From: Ectocarpus siliculosus
Taxonomy: Eukaryota; Sar; Phaeophyceae; Ectocarpales; Ectocarpaceae
Assembly: GCA_000310025.1 (NCBI GenBank)
Contig: FN649743.1
Span: 2,408,658 to 2,472,657 of the forward strand
DNA: 64,000 bases
Direction of reading: 5' to 3'
In this document: positions 47,901 to 59,600 of the stretch, piece after piece
Position numbering within the stretch: position 1 is the stretch's first letter
How the letters are laid out: each line of letters opens with the position of its first letter
Notes under the pieces: model-generated
Told to the model about the DNA's origin: nothing
The model's input: only the letters and a program-made list of their open reading frames with translations
Database searches by the model: none
Position numbers and translations under genes: made by a program

Positions 47901-48249
47901 GTCGTTCTCGGCCGAAGGCTATCGCCTTGACCGATCGCAATGCGGCGATGGCCTTCTTGTGTTTACCCGAAGCAAAGCCCAACGTGCTGCACCAACAAAG
48001 CCAACGATGGCAGCAAAGACACAAGCTAAGCCAAAAGGAAAGGGGAAAGCTAAGGCAGAGGCGGCACCGGAAGCGAAGGTCCCATCCACCGCAGCACGGG
48101 GAAAGAAGCGAGCAGCCGCTGGTGCTGGTGCTGGTGCCACGAAAAAGAAAGCCACCACAGCTACGGGTGCTAGCGCCACAAGCGGCAAGCGAGGAGCACC
48201 ATCCGCGGGAGGGAAACGTGCCTCCAAGGCCAAATCCAAGAAGGCGTGA
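44950..48249 (+). CDS. yaaA: YaaA/UPF0246-family protein with histone-H1-like basic tail
   Basis: Exons 44950-45069, 46194-46355, 46568-46731, 47116-47257 and 47734-48249 (TGA) join in phase to 367 residues. Motifs match bacterial YaaA along its length: [12 protein letters not shown] (E. coli LISPAKTLDY), [93 protein letters not shown] and GDGLLVFTR. YaaA in E. coli protects DNA during peroxide stress by limiting free iron. Residues about 277-367 are a Lys/Ala/Gly/Pro-rich tail ([44 protein letters not shown]) resembling histone H1 C-termini and absent from bacterial YaaA. It suggests nuclear location and DNA association, which is inference. No organelle presequence is present, since the protein begins directly with the domain. 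Confidence 0.92.
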
Positions 48250-49216
48250 CGCTTCATGAATCTGAAAAAGGCAACAAAGGTGACGTTTGTGCACGAGACT
48301 GTGGGGACGAGATAAAATGGCTGGCGTCATACGGTTCACGCGCCTTGTCAAGGACCGCTCCACAAGGACCGCCCCAGATAGTAGCTGGGCAGAAGATAGC
48401 CAACAGGAAGCAGCTGTCCTTCGCACTGTGTCAAATTTGTCGGGTAGGTGTACAGGAGAACGGTAGGAGGAACCTAACTCGTACCGCTGTCTTCGAGTAT
48501 GGAACATCCTCGCGGCATGTACTGCCATCTTGCACCTCCGAATACCGCCGTGCCCTAGTCCTGTACCTTAATTTGTCCCGCCCCTGCCCGACCCCGTAGC
48601 CCCTTCCCAAGTCATAGTGTACATGAGGAGAGGGGACCCTAGCCAAGAGAAAAATGAATTGTGAGGTTTGTCGAGTTTGTTGTGACGACAGCACGGTCGC
48701 AGAACCAGGATAGTAAGTGGCACGCCACAAACAGCCAAGGAGCAAGACTTGCAAAGTGCGATTAATTGTACAATATGGGAAGCTGTGGTTGACATTTAGA
48801 CACTATTGGGCGACACGGTATACACCGGAATAGATAGAGAGGTCTGAGGAGACGAGTAAGGGATCCCCCAGTCGGCCTGTGTACCTCACAGCCCCCTCAT
48901 ACCCCACACCCGTGTGTGTATAGCTTAATCAAGGGGGGAGGACATATTTGCGGCGTGGTGATGGCGGCTTGCCCCTTTCTTATGGCCGCGGACCGTGCAA
49001 CGTTGCGAGAGGTAGAGCAGACAAGGGGTCTAGGCCCAGACAGAACGGAGCCCCCATTGTTTCCTGCATAGAGCTTGCTGCTTGATGATGGTTGCCAGTG
49101 TGTCATGTATCTGCATTGAGGCCAGCTGTTAACGACCTTGGGGACTCTTTTGTCATATCGTCTTCGGAAGGAGTCTGAATCATTGGCGCCCACGTTGAGA
49201 GGGAGGGAGGAAGGGG

Positions 49217-49267
<51 letters not shown>

Positions 49268-50460
49268 GCAGAGAAACCCTAATACCCAAAGGGAAGCCAG
49301 CAATAACGCCGGAATCACAACTTGGCTACAGGATCCGTCTGTACGGAATTGAGCCTCGGTGGCGAACCCAAACGGATAATCTCCACTGGGGGCCTCCATC
49401 GGATAGCAGGGCTCCACGTTGATCATCCATCAAACATCGTCGTTCAAGACGAGACTCGCACGTTCCGCGTCGAGGTTGAGAGTTTGTGGGTCTAGGACCC
49501 GTTCTAATACAAACGAAAATCCCATGAGTTATGACGCATGCACAAGCTCAAAGGCAATTCGGTCGTACTTGAGTCTGTGTTCGAATCGGTTCTCAACTCG
49601 GCGAATTTGGTACCGACTCCGATTCCAACAAGGTTTTATCACCGAAATATTGACCGAAAATTTCTACAACAACACGCAACGACAAAACTATCACCACGTG
49701 GTGGTATTGGAGTGGAGGCCGGACATATTTATCAACCTGCCCCAGAACCATGACAATCTGTGATGCAGCCAAGCAAACGCATAAAATAGAACCACAAGAC
49801 ATGATACTTACAACACAGCGAAACCAAACACGACAAGGCCTACACTACGGATATCCATGAATCGCAATACTCTTGCAAGTCTAGCACGGAACGGATTAAA
49901 GTCTACATTCTAGGGGGCACAAGAGAGCCGTCCACCGTACCAACGCCTGACCGGCAATTGAGATTGATGGCAACACAATCAGTGACCCGAGATGCACCCG
50001 GCGCCACATACACGTACGAGGATGCCTTCAAAGCTTTCTGCCTTGCTGTTAAACAGGAATATACAGATCCGCCACACCAATTGCCTCCTCTATGAACATG
50101 CGGGCAACTCGGTAGCCTTGCCCGAGTGACATACCAATATCCCTGAGCAACTCGTCATGCGGCAATATATCCTTTCAAGTGTCCCGTCTGCAAAACCCGT
50201 CCCTTCCAGGACACCCATATCAAATGTTCCAAAAAAAGCGCAACCTCGAACTGGCCCGACCGGGTCGAAAGTCGAGATCGAAATACTATGTGCAACATTG
50301 CTCTCCGCGCCCACGGGGCAAAATTGGCAAGTCACGTACCTGGTCGACAACATCACAGCGGGGTCAACACCGCGATCACAGTCACCAACACACGTCTGGA
50401 AAACGAACTTTTGTAAATCCAGCTTTGGCCCCGGCGGAAAAAGTATTTTTTTGCGAATAT
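48250..50460. other. intergenic with (GA)n tract
   Basis: Convergent region between the YaaA-like gene and the minus-strand four-TM gene. Contains (GA)n at 49219-49262. No convincing gene. Confidence 0.5.
49219..49262. repeat. (GA)n microsatellite
   Basis: About 22 GA dinucleotides. Confidence 0.95.
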
Positions 50461-52735
50461 TTAGGCATTCTTCTTGGTCCCGGCAGTTCTTGCCTTTGTG
50501 GTGGAGGCCTTGTCTTCGGTCAGTAGGCCCGGTTCAAGCTGTACACATAGAGAGGAACAGTCGATTGCCCGTTAACAAGCAAACGAGAGAGGCAGTGACG
50601 TTGGGGCGGAGAACGCGAAATTTGTGTCATTCGTCAGCAGTCTGATACTAGGCCGTTCGCATAATCCATAGCGTAGCAGCCCCGAATTGTGTCTATCGAG
50701 ACTGGCGCGGTGACGTTTTTCACGCGCTGATTAGATGAGACGATTGCAATGTAGGTATAACAACATCGACTGCTTGGTTCGAACAGAAGCCCTCCGGACG
50801 CCTCGGCACGAGCTCTTGCTCAAGAAAAACACATACCCTCTGAACGATGAATACAACTCAGTGAGGCGTGGTGAACAGATACCTTAAGCGAAAAAGGTGT
50901 TGCACCCCGGAAAAAAAAGCGGGGGACCGCATACCTGATGAAGGACGAGGCCGGCCACCACGGCGACAAGGCCAGCCACGCTCACCCACACCGGCGCAGA
51001 GTTGAACATGGACGAATTGGGAGCGCGGGAGTGCGCGTATAGCACTCCTGCCATCGAAAATATGTTGGCCAACGCCACCTGATAGCGAAGGGTATAGCGT
51101 ACCCAGAGAGCGTTTGGTTGGCACATGCTTTTGTGGAATTGTCGACGTGTTGCAATTTCTGCTTTCGTTGTTGGTGCCCATTCTCCCAAGCGTGTTCAAT
51201 TCCGTTGCGGTCCGATCTTGCCACGGGATAAGTAAACGAACAACCCCTTGCTTGAAAATTCGTGCACCTCGGTCAGCTTCTTGCCCGATGTGACTTCGAT
51301 TGTCCGCTTGCTTACTCTTCCCATGACTTCGTCATTTTCGCTACTCCTTCCTTGTGCTTGGCTAATTCTTCTCTCGTTCAAGGTTGGGAATTCGCCTTCA
51401 AGCGGGCCTATCGATCAGCTGCTCAAGGAGTGAGTGTTGCTTTGATGCCGCCAAATAACAGCGAGATGCATGGGTAAGCATGAACGAGACGAATGTATTC
51501 GATGATCAGAAGCTATTCACACATCCAAAAGCGACCCTCTGCGGGCTACTCAAGGAACTAAATCTGCGAGGCTGGTGCTCCGATTTAGGTGTCTGCCTTC
51601 AGGGAGAAAATCATGATTGCAGATGCGGTACTTTCTACGGTGAAGGGCAAGGATACGGAAGGGCTAGCACAAGGTGGGCAATGCTGTAGCGTGCGCGCGT
51701 GCACACACGTTTGCACTTGCACTTTACCTACGCCGATTGGGGTATTGATGGTTTACCTTAGGCCTTATTTCGCTCCCCATTCCCCAACTCCAGATGTTCA
51801 AAGCCGCCATTCCCAGGTAAAGAGGGCAAAGTTGCTGTAGGATCACGCCACTGCAAGCGGCACCTTCTCCCGCCTTCGAGTTTTCTCCAAGCAATAGCTT
51901 GACAATCTGCACAGATACGAAGGGACAGGAAAGGTATTTGTGTGGTGAACGCGTTGGAAACGGAACACGTTGGAAGCGGTTCGCAAATGAGCGGCTGCAC
52001 TTGTAGTCCTCCGAACGCTGAGGTGAGCAGTTACAACAGTGGCACCAAGAGCACGTTAGCTTCCGTCAGCATACACACTGGGTAGCGAGGCGCATGAGGC
52101 AGACAAAAAAAAATATATATATAGAAGTATATATCGATTGAATCATTCTCCTATACACTAAGAATATGTCGTGTGCTGGGTTGCAGGGAATACAGCAGTT
52201 TCGTAAGATTGTGCCGCCGATTTGCAATTCCAAACAAAATACCAGTAGTGCCGTTGCGCATCGATGAAACCCGGGGGACTAGAGTAGAAACTTCTTATTT
52301 CGCAGCGGGAAACATCCACAGCAGCTTATCAAGCGTCGATGCAATACTTTACAGCAGTCCAATAGCATCGACAACCAGAATCCGGTCGCTACTACGAGGT
52401 ACTGCCTCTCTGATAGGGTTACATCGCTCGGCCAATGTCGCGAACGCTTTACAAGGGTCATAAACCACACAAACGAAACAGGTCAGGGTGGTGTTTGCAC
52501 TGTTGTGTAGCGAGTGGGGGAGGGGTGTCAACCAAATAGTTTCTTCATGCGGGTGTCATAACTGCGTGGCATCTCTCTAGCAGCAATGCGTACGAATCCG
52601 TAGCTCTGATGAAGCCTAACACGTTATCGCGCTGCTGCTCACCATCTTCTGAAAGCCAGGGTCAGCGTAAAGCGAGGCTAGCACAATCTGCGCTACCCCG
52701 AGCACAGGCAGCACGACCTTCAGCGCTCCCACCAT
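50461..52735 (-). CDS. small four-TM protein with C-terminal KKxx ER-retrieval signal
   Basis: Minus-strand exons 52643-52735, 51757-51906, 50935-51078 and 50461-50538, all phase 0, 154 residues from ATG 52735 to TAA. Predicted segments: TM1 GALKVVLPVLGVAQIVLASL (about 3-22); a loop with YADPGFQKMIVKLLLGENSK; TM2 GVILQQLCPLYLGMAALNIW; a short loop MGSEIRPK; TM3 VALANIFSMAGVLYA; TM4 VWVSVAGLVAVVAGLVL. The tail is cytosolic-type and Lys/Thr-rich, ending TAGTKKNA. The last four residues KKNA fit the di-lysine KKxx signal for COPI retrieval, which suggests residence in the ER membrane. Exons have strong splice sites (GTGAGC, GTAAAC, GTATGC donors; CAG acceptors). I do not recognise the family; the overall shape resembles small DoxX/DUF4345-like four-helix proteins, but this is only topology. 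Confidence 0.7.
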
Positions 52736-55700
52736 CCTGACGTTGCTACACCTTTTCTGCATTCGGTGAATCAGAGCGAAGGATCATCAGCAGCACCAAG
52801 ACGGGGACAGAATTAGATACAAGATGGTGAGTCTGGTATTCGGCTGACAGTTCAAACACCATCACTTGGAGTTCTTGGACATGTGGGTCTGCGTATATCT
52901 TGGGAATCCGCACTAGCACCTACACGCACGAAACGTAGTCTATAGTTCAAAATTCCACCACCACTTGTAGCGCTGTGCTCTCCGGGAATATTGCATCCAT
53001 CGCGGCAACGTCGCACCAGGAAACCGCATCAAGGTTTAGTCTATATGTAGTCTAGTCAAGGTACACAGCCGCCGAGCAGGCGGTGAAGGCTCAATACGTC
53101 CGTAGATGAGGAGTGCCACCCACGTGAACTGTGAAAAGTACGTGATGGCAACCCGCCCTTTCTGTCTTCCTGTCGCTGTCTCTCTAACTCTCTCCGCTGC
53201 TTTCCTTCTTTCCTTCCCAGATGAGACCGCTCCATTCTACAGGACGATTGCTCTCCTCATGGAGTCGATGTTTACCCGGTTTTAAAACAATAAGTTTGCA
53301 GTCGAGACTGCTAACCGTGCGACCTCACAACGTGGTGCACTTGCCGCAGTCTACCGTAAAATCACGAACAGCGAACCACGCAAGATGTATCGGCAGCAAG
53401 TGTTATTCACCTCTACTACTGCTGCTGTATATAAAACCATACACGCAGATCCCAGCTACGAACACTTCAAGTACATGATTCCACACTGGATCTAGAAGAA
53501 ATTAAAGTGCCAACACGAGACTGATTCACCGGCAAAGGCTACCCAGTGATTCGCACAGAGTGGAGACAGACGGCACACAAGCAAGAAAACTTATAACAGC
53601 ACTTGCGCATACATACATATCTAGTGCCGCTGCTAGGTGCCGCCCATGGGACCGAACCGGTGCGGGGGGGTTTCAGAAAACGCGCACTCGCGGAGAGCAC
53701 CCCCAAACACCAAACAAAATTCCAGCAGCTTTGAACAAGCCTAACCGCACCTACAACGGTGGGAACAGCCCACTAGACGGCTTGCGGTTCACTGTGGAGG
53801 TAAACACGCGTATCTACAGCGGCACAGGAAAACTTCGCATCAGAACACCAGCATCATATATGTAGATTCATCGATCGGCTCGCCATCAGGATCCGTGCGC
53901 AAATGGGTGTGTCCTTTTGATAACTCTCGTGCGGGTGAGTGTGTGGCATAACCGAGAGGAAGGGAGCACAGCCATTGCCACAAACTCAGCGGCACTCACC
54001 TGTGCAAACACAAGTCTTTGGAAAGCCCCGCCTCTCCTACGCACGATCTTCAAGTAGGGATCGAACAGGTCACCTGCCCAGTGGGCACAGCGGGCACCAG
54101 CGACGAGGCCCTGGGGGATACGTGGGAAACATGAGCGAAGGGGAGGGACCCCTAGTGGGTTTTCCGTCGGGGGGTCACGTGCCTGGATGGACATGTGTAT
54201 GCATAGCGCCCGGCGCACCGGTACATCGATTCCAGCTTGGCGTGGTAGTCATGGCGCAACGGGAGGCTAAGAAGGGCAAGCGCACCCTGGTGGTCCTACT
54301 GGCATGTCTCTACTCGCTGTCGAGTGATGGATGGGTTATCAAACCTGCACCTGTTGCTCAACGTTTACCCTCGACAAGGTACGCACAGGACACACCAGCA
54401 GGTGTTGTGACGACGTAAGTAGAAGTATTGCTACCCGATCTGAAAGGCCTGCGGCAGGATGCGCCTTTCGCTGATTGCCTATTGCCTACTTCGTTGAGTT
54501 TATTCGTATTGGAAAGCGAGAGGGAGAGAAAGAGAACTACACGTCATGAAGGGACAACGAAAAGAGAGAGAGACGGTTTACTGCAACATGAGGAGAACCT
54601 ACACGGTAGTTCCCCCGCACCGCAGTAGTGACTCCGTTCTCGCGTTTGGTATCATCCTGATGGGTGAAAACTTGTGGCCCCGTTGTGTGCTAACAGCTCC
54701 CACTTGCGTTTCCGTAGCGGATTTCCGTCTTCTGCATTTTCTTGGTAACGGATTCTTGTTACTTCCAATATCTGCTCGTACACATCCGCATTTCATCGAA
54801 GATGAACTCGCCATCGGAGAGCGCTCCTCGTTCCGAGATTATTCTCAAACGGCGACATGTTGAGTGATGCTCCTTGTTGAACGGTACCTGCTGGATACGA
54901 ACTTAATTTAGAGAATATTCTGTGGAAGTACTCATACCAATGATACCAGCCGGAACAAATCCACCTACAGCAGTACGTAGTAAATCTCTAGAGGTACGTA
55001 CAGTTCGGATCCCACACTTGAAAATATCTGTTGGTTGGGGCGGCGACAATGTCGCTGCCTTGCACAGAAAAACATAAGCCCCGTCACAGGAGTAACACAT
55101 CGCACCAGTTGTCTCCTGTGTAACGAAAAATTGCTGGAGCTAGCGGTCATCTGAAAAACGCTGACCATCATGTGCGATTCTCCCGCTCGAGAATTGCGGC
55201 GGAACGATCGACGATGCCTGTCGGCCTGTCGGCCTTGTCGGCATCTGATGGTTGGGGCACGGGGGGGTGTCTCGTAGTTGGTACCTTGTGCGCCTGACCT
55301 AATGTCGTCGTCGGGACCTCAACCGTTCTCGGCTCTACGAAAGCGTTGGTCATGTGTACGTTTTGAAAATACGAAACCCCCTCTGCTGCAGTTTCCCCTA
55401 GCCGTGTAGCCGCCGTCCGTCCCCACAGCAGATATTTCGCCCGCACAGCCTCGTGCGCTTCTGTCTCTCTCTCACCCCACCCCTCAACCATCAATCACTC
55501 AAGTGGGGTACTGCCAACTGCTCCTACCACTGGTCGTGCTGCCGCTGCTGTTGACCGCGGCTACTGTTGACCGTGGCTACTGTTGACCGTGCTGATGTTA
55601 TTTCGCACATACGATTGTAGGTTTCAAACAGCGACCTTACACGCGCGCGAAAGCAGAGGCGGCGATGTTCCTGCTGGGGAGGCTAACTGCCGTGGACAGC

Positions 55701-56623
55701 GACAACGCGCAGGTCCAGGCCCGAGCTGGCACAGCATCAGCAGCAGCAGTCGAAGCCGCGGCCGGGGTCTAGCGAGTGCCTTAGGGGCAAGACTTCGGAT
55801 CCCATCCACCCGACGAGGTAACCTCGGGGCTGAGCCCCTCTCGGTCACACTGCTAGAGTTTCGCGGTTACATTGCAATCTCTAGGAACACACCCGCCCCT
55901 TGTGGCAGAGTTGCTGCTGCTGCCGCTGCGGTTTGAAAGAAAAGCACCTCCTCCGTGCACGGCCGGGGCAGTCGGGGCAGGCAGCCAAGTACATTGCGAT
56001 CTGAACCACACTCGCGACACTCGTGTTGTTGGCGCTTGTGTTGGACTCCTCCAAGTTCGAGTTGAGTCACAGCAACAAGGTAGGTATGTTGATCGCTGCA
56101 CGACACGTCATAGATGCGTACCATCACTGCCGTTGAAATGTTTTTTGTACAAGGCAAGCTTGCCCGTTTGGTGACACAGGGTAGTGTTCACACCAAGTTG
56201 CAAACCCGTTCGTTCAAGATTCAAAGCTGGATAGGAGTACAATATGCATAAATCAAATCACCTGTGCAGATGGAAAGAACTTCATTTCCATCCAATGTTG
56301 GTGTGATTGTGCTGTATGGCGCGGCATTTCCTCTTCGTGCTCGGTCCTTGGGCCATCTTCTGTAGCAAGGAACTAGGTTTTCAGTCCTTCATCACCCTGG
56401 GTGGCGTGGTCTTGTCGATTTTTCCTGCTCCGTTACGCCTGTTTACTTTCCTGTTGCTGCTACTGTTGCCACTCTTGTGGTGCGGGCCTGAGAAACGCCG
56501 TCAACACGGCGACTGCCGGCCCACCGCCCGCACTGCGAATCACGCGTTAACACGACCGTCATAACCCCCGTGCAACCTTTTCGTGCTGCACCGAAAACAC
56601 GCCGCGCACCTGCAGAGTGGCCG
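52736..56623. other. intergenic or 5' region of the transporter gene
   Basis: Between divergent genes. Besides the possible presequence exon at 54251-54378, a plus-strand stretch near 55631-55790 is open in two frames and could be exonic. A minus-strand ORF with ATG at 55491 (107 codons, no domain) also exists. No repeats of note. Confidence 0.4.
54251..54378 (+). CDS. possible first exon encoding a targeting presequence
   Basis: From ATG 54251 the reading is MAQREAKKGKRTLVVLLACL then YSLSSDGWVIKPAPVAQ, i.e. a basic start, a hydrophobic signal core and a Ser/Pro/Arg tail, ending at a GTACGC donor (phase 2). It could belong to the AI-2E-type transporter downstream or to a separate gene. The phase does not fit the exon at 56624 directly, so at least one linking exon would be needed. 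Confidence 0.33.
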
Positions 56624-59600
56624 ATGGCGGCTAGCACACAGAGTGCCGGGGTTGACGTCGGGGTGGCCGGCGCAGAGCACGAAACGCCGGAGGGTGGCTC
56701 GTTGTCCGACGCGGACCAAGGGGTCGGATCGAAGGCAACACCTAGCAGCGGCGTTGCTGGTAGCAGCCTGGATCGATTCTTGTTGTTGCTGGGAGAAGAC
56801 GACACGAAGAAGGTGATGCGGTGTGCCGGAGTTTCCTTCTTCAAACAGAGTACCGCACGAGTAAATTCTCCCACGTACCAAAGTAGGTGTATTGTAGTAG
56901 CAGTGTAAAGCGAGAGTTTTCGGCAGCGAGCGTTTGGCTCTCGGCCCAAGTTCAGGCGCAGCTCAAATCGGCATTGTCGTTGCGGCGCCTGCTGCGGTGC
57001 TGTGTTCATCCTTAGAGTTTTTTAGCAGATCGCCTTTTGTTCCTCCCCTGCAGCAGTCAGCGAGGGGTTTGCGTCCAGAACGGTGTGCCTCAACTCTGCA
57101 TCTGCAAGTCCGCATTTCTAGTTCGCGATGTCTTGTTGTTGTTGCTGTTGTTGTTGTTTAGTCGGGCTTGCCGTCCTCAATATTTTCGATTTCCCTGTTG
57201 TTTCATGCCATCCCGCCTGTGCCGCCTCCGTGCAGCTTGGCGCTTGGATGTTGTTTGCGCTGGTGCTGTCTAGGCTTCGGTACTTCTACGGGGTGATGTT
57301 GGGCACGTTCGTGATGTCCTACATGGGCAACTCCGCGATTGAAGTTTGCATGCGGAAGGGGAACAACTTATTGAAGAGGTGAGTGTTGGCTCGAGATCAA
57401 ACGGATATTCTCTTAACCACGTTTTTCTCGTCCGACACGCGTTGAAGGGCTTTGTGTCTCTCACACGCAATGGATTTTCGTGTCGGAGATGGTCGCTCCT
57501 TTTGCAGTCGGTGTCGTGTGTCGCTTGTCGTCGCTGTTCTGTCTATGGTGCTACCTCCCGAACCCTGATCAGCTGCACTCACTTCTTGTCTCGCTGTGGT
57601 TAACACCTGAGGGGCGTGTTTTTGGTGGGAGCAACTGCCAAACCAGCTGCCTCAATGATCGTTGCTTTTTGTTTGTTGGCTGAGGCATTCTGTACATGTA
57701 GCAGAAGATGATCGTTGCTTTGTGTTTGTTGGCTGAGGCATTCTGTACAGGTAGCAGAAGTTCCAAATTTGCAATTTCTGCATACGTCTCGCAATCTCAC
57801 GCGATACTTGATGGGCGAGCTGCAGGGAAGTGATTCACGATTGTGCTGTCTCCACACCTTCTGTTCCCGCCTGTTGCATCGGTTCAATGGCATCACCACT
57901 TTCACTTTCCTCAGGTAGTCGAGTTGATGTTGCCCCCTCCCCCCCCCCCACCGACTGTGTTCGTTAAAATTTGCGGTACTACCGTAGGGCGGGTGAACGT
58001 CTGGGGTGGAAGCGATTGCCGAAAAAGCTGCCTCGGTCGGGATACGCCTCCGTGTACATCCTGCTGCTGATGACGGTCATCACGTCCCTGACCGTCATCA
58101 TCGCACCGAGACTCACGGTGCGGTACGCTCTGAGATACAACTACGGCGGTGAAGGTCGACCGCGACACCCAGCCTCGCACTTCGCTTGCACTGTTTTTTT
58201 TTCATGAAGTCTCTGGCTTACGATATTTCGAGTCCAACGCAACAGTAGTCAATTTCCATCACATCGGGCGTTTGTCCTAACTTTGGCAACGCGCCGACTT
58301 GAGCAACAGCAATGCAAACCACAAGTACGCAACGTTTTAACAGTGTTTTCTGCTGGCCCCAGTCTACGTATTCGCAGACCCCAGTCTACATATTTGCTGT
58401 GTATTCGTTTGCTCCTGGCTGCAAGTAGCTACTGTTCGTCTGGCCCTGCCGCGCGGCAGGTTCGCTGTGCTGCTTCAAGGAACAGCACGGTTCCACTGCT
58501 ATAAGCCTATCGGACATTTTTGCGCTGCATACATCTGGCGTTTCAAGAGAGCACTTGCATCGGGGGCACTAATTGTTTCTGGTAGTCACGGGCGTAGGGT
58601 CGTGTTGTTCCTCGCTGCTGCCTCGTAGAGAAATGCCGTTCGAAGTTCCACCGGCGTTGCTGCTGCTTTGGTTCGACGCCTGCTAGCGCTGTCTTCTTGC
58701 GTGTTGCGCTTATCCTGTTGTCCGTCCAGGTGGAGTCTCAAATCCTGGTCCAAAAACTGAGTGAGCAGGACAACCCCTACGCCATCATCGCGTCATGGGT
58801 AGGTCCGACGTTGCTCTCAACACCAGATGCACCAACTTTTTCGTGTGCTAAATCGAGTTGGTGCTCGAACGGTCCTCTTCCGTCGCCGAAATGCTGTTGT
58901 CTGCTTTGCACGGGGAAAGCTCTGGGATTCCCTGCATGTTGGGGTTGCAGTCGCTGTAACTCGAGTTTGTGCCTGGTTTCCTTGATGGTTGGTTAGGCTA
59001 GCACTGACGCTGGCTTTTTCTTCGGTTTTCGTTTACCTGATTGTAGCAATGAACACGTTGGTTCCCATCTTTGATCAGATGAGGAGCAACTTCGGAGAGG
59101 AGGCCTTGGCAAGGCTGGAACCGTTTTTGCTGTCCGTCACCGGAGACCAAGGCAGGATTTTCGCAGGGTAAGATGCGTTTACGGCAAGCACGGTGGTATC
59201 AACCGAACACAGTTGTCTCAGCCAATTTGTCGACAGCAAGGATGATAACATGGTTGAGGATATAACGCAGCAAGGGTAACCATGACCAGAGGTCCATGCA
59301 TGGAATGACCGTAGGACGAGAACAAAATTCCTTACCCTTATATTGGCCGCTGGTGCGTCGGTGCTTGTGTTTGTTCTTCTTTGTCTTTTGTTCCAGATAC
59401 CCGGACAGCTCGTTGGTGACGATCGCGTCCAAGCTCCAAGATAAGGCTGCGTGGGGCGAGCAGCGCTACGCGCGCTTCGCCAAGCTGCTGCAGTTCTGTT
59501 TAAGCGACTACTTCAAGAAGGGGCTCAACATGTGCAGTACCGTGGTCGGAGACCTTACCAAGGTTCTCTATAAGGTACAAATTCCCCCCTCACGGATATT

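Noticed and set aside
51373-51425. plus-strand exon reading WEFAFKRAYRSAAQ
   Set aside because: It has a donor-like GTGAGT but lies within an intron of a well-supported minus-strand gene, and no matching plus-strand exons continue it in a recognisable protein.
52349-52531. extra exon (YDPCKAFATLAERC) in the four-TM gene
   Set aside because: Phase does not fit the flanking exons, and direct joining of 52643-52735 to 51757-51906 gives a coherent protein.
55168-55491. 107-codon minus-strand ORF from an ATG
   Set aside because: Composition is plausible, but no domain, splice context or neighbour supports it.
58985-59078. extension of transporter exon 5 upstream (LALTLAFSSVFVYLIVAM)
   Set aside because: It is hydrophobic and open, but no acceptor gives the phase required by the strong donor at 58799. 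The CAG at 59076-59078 fits exactly.
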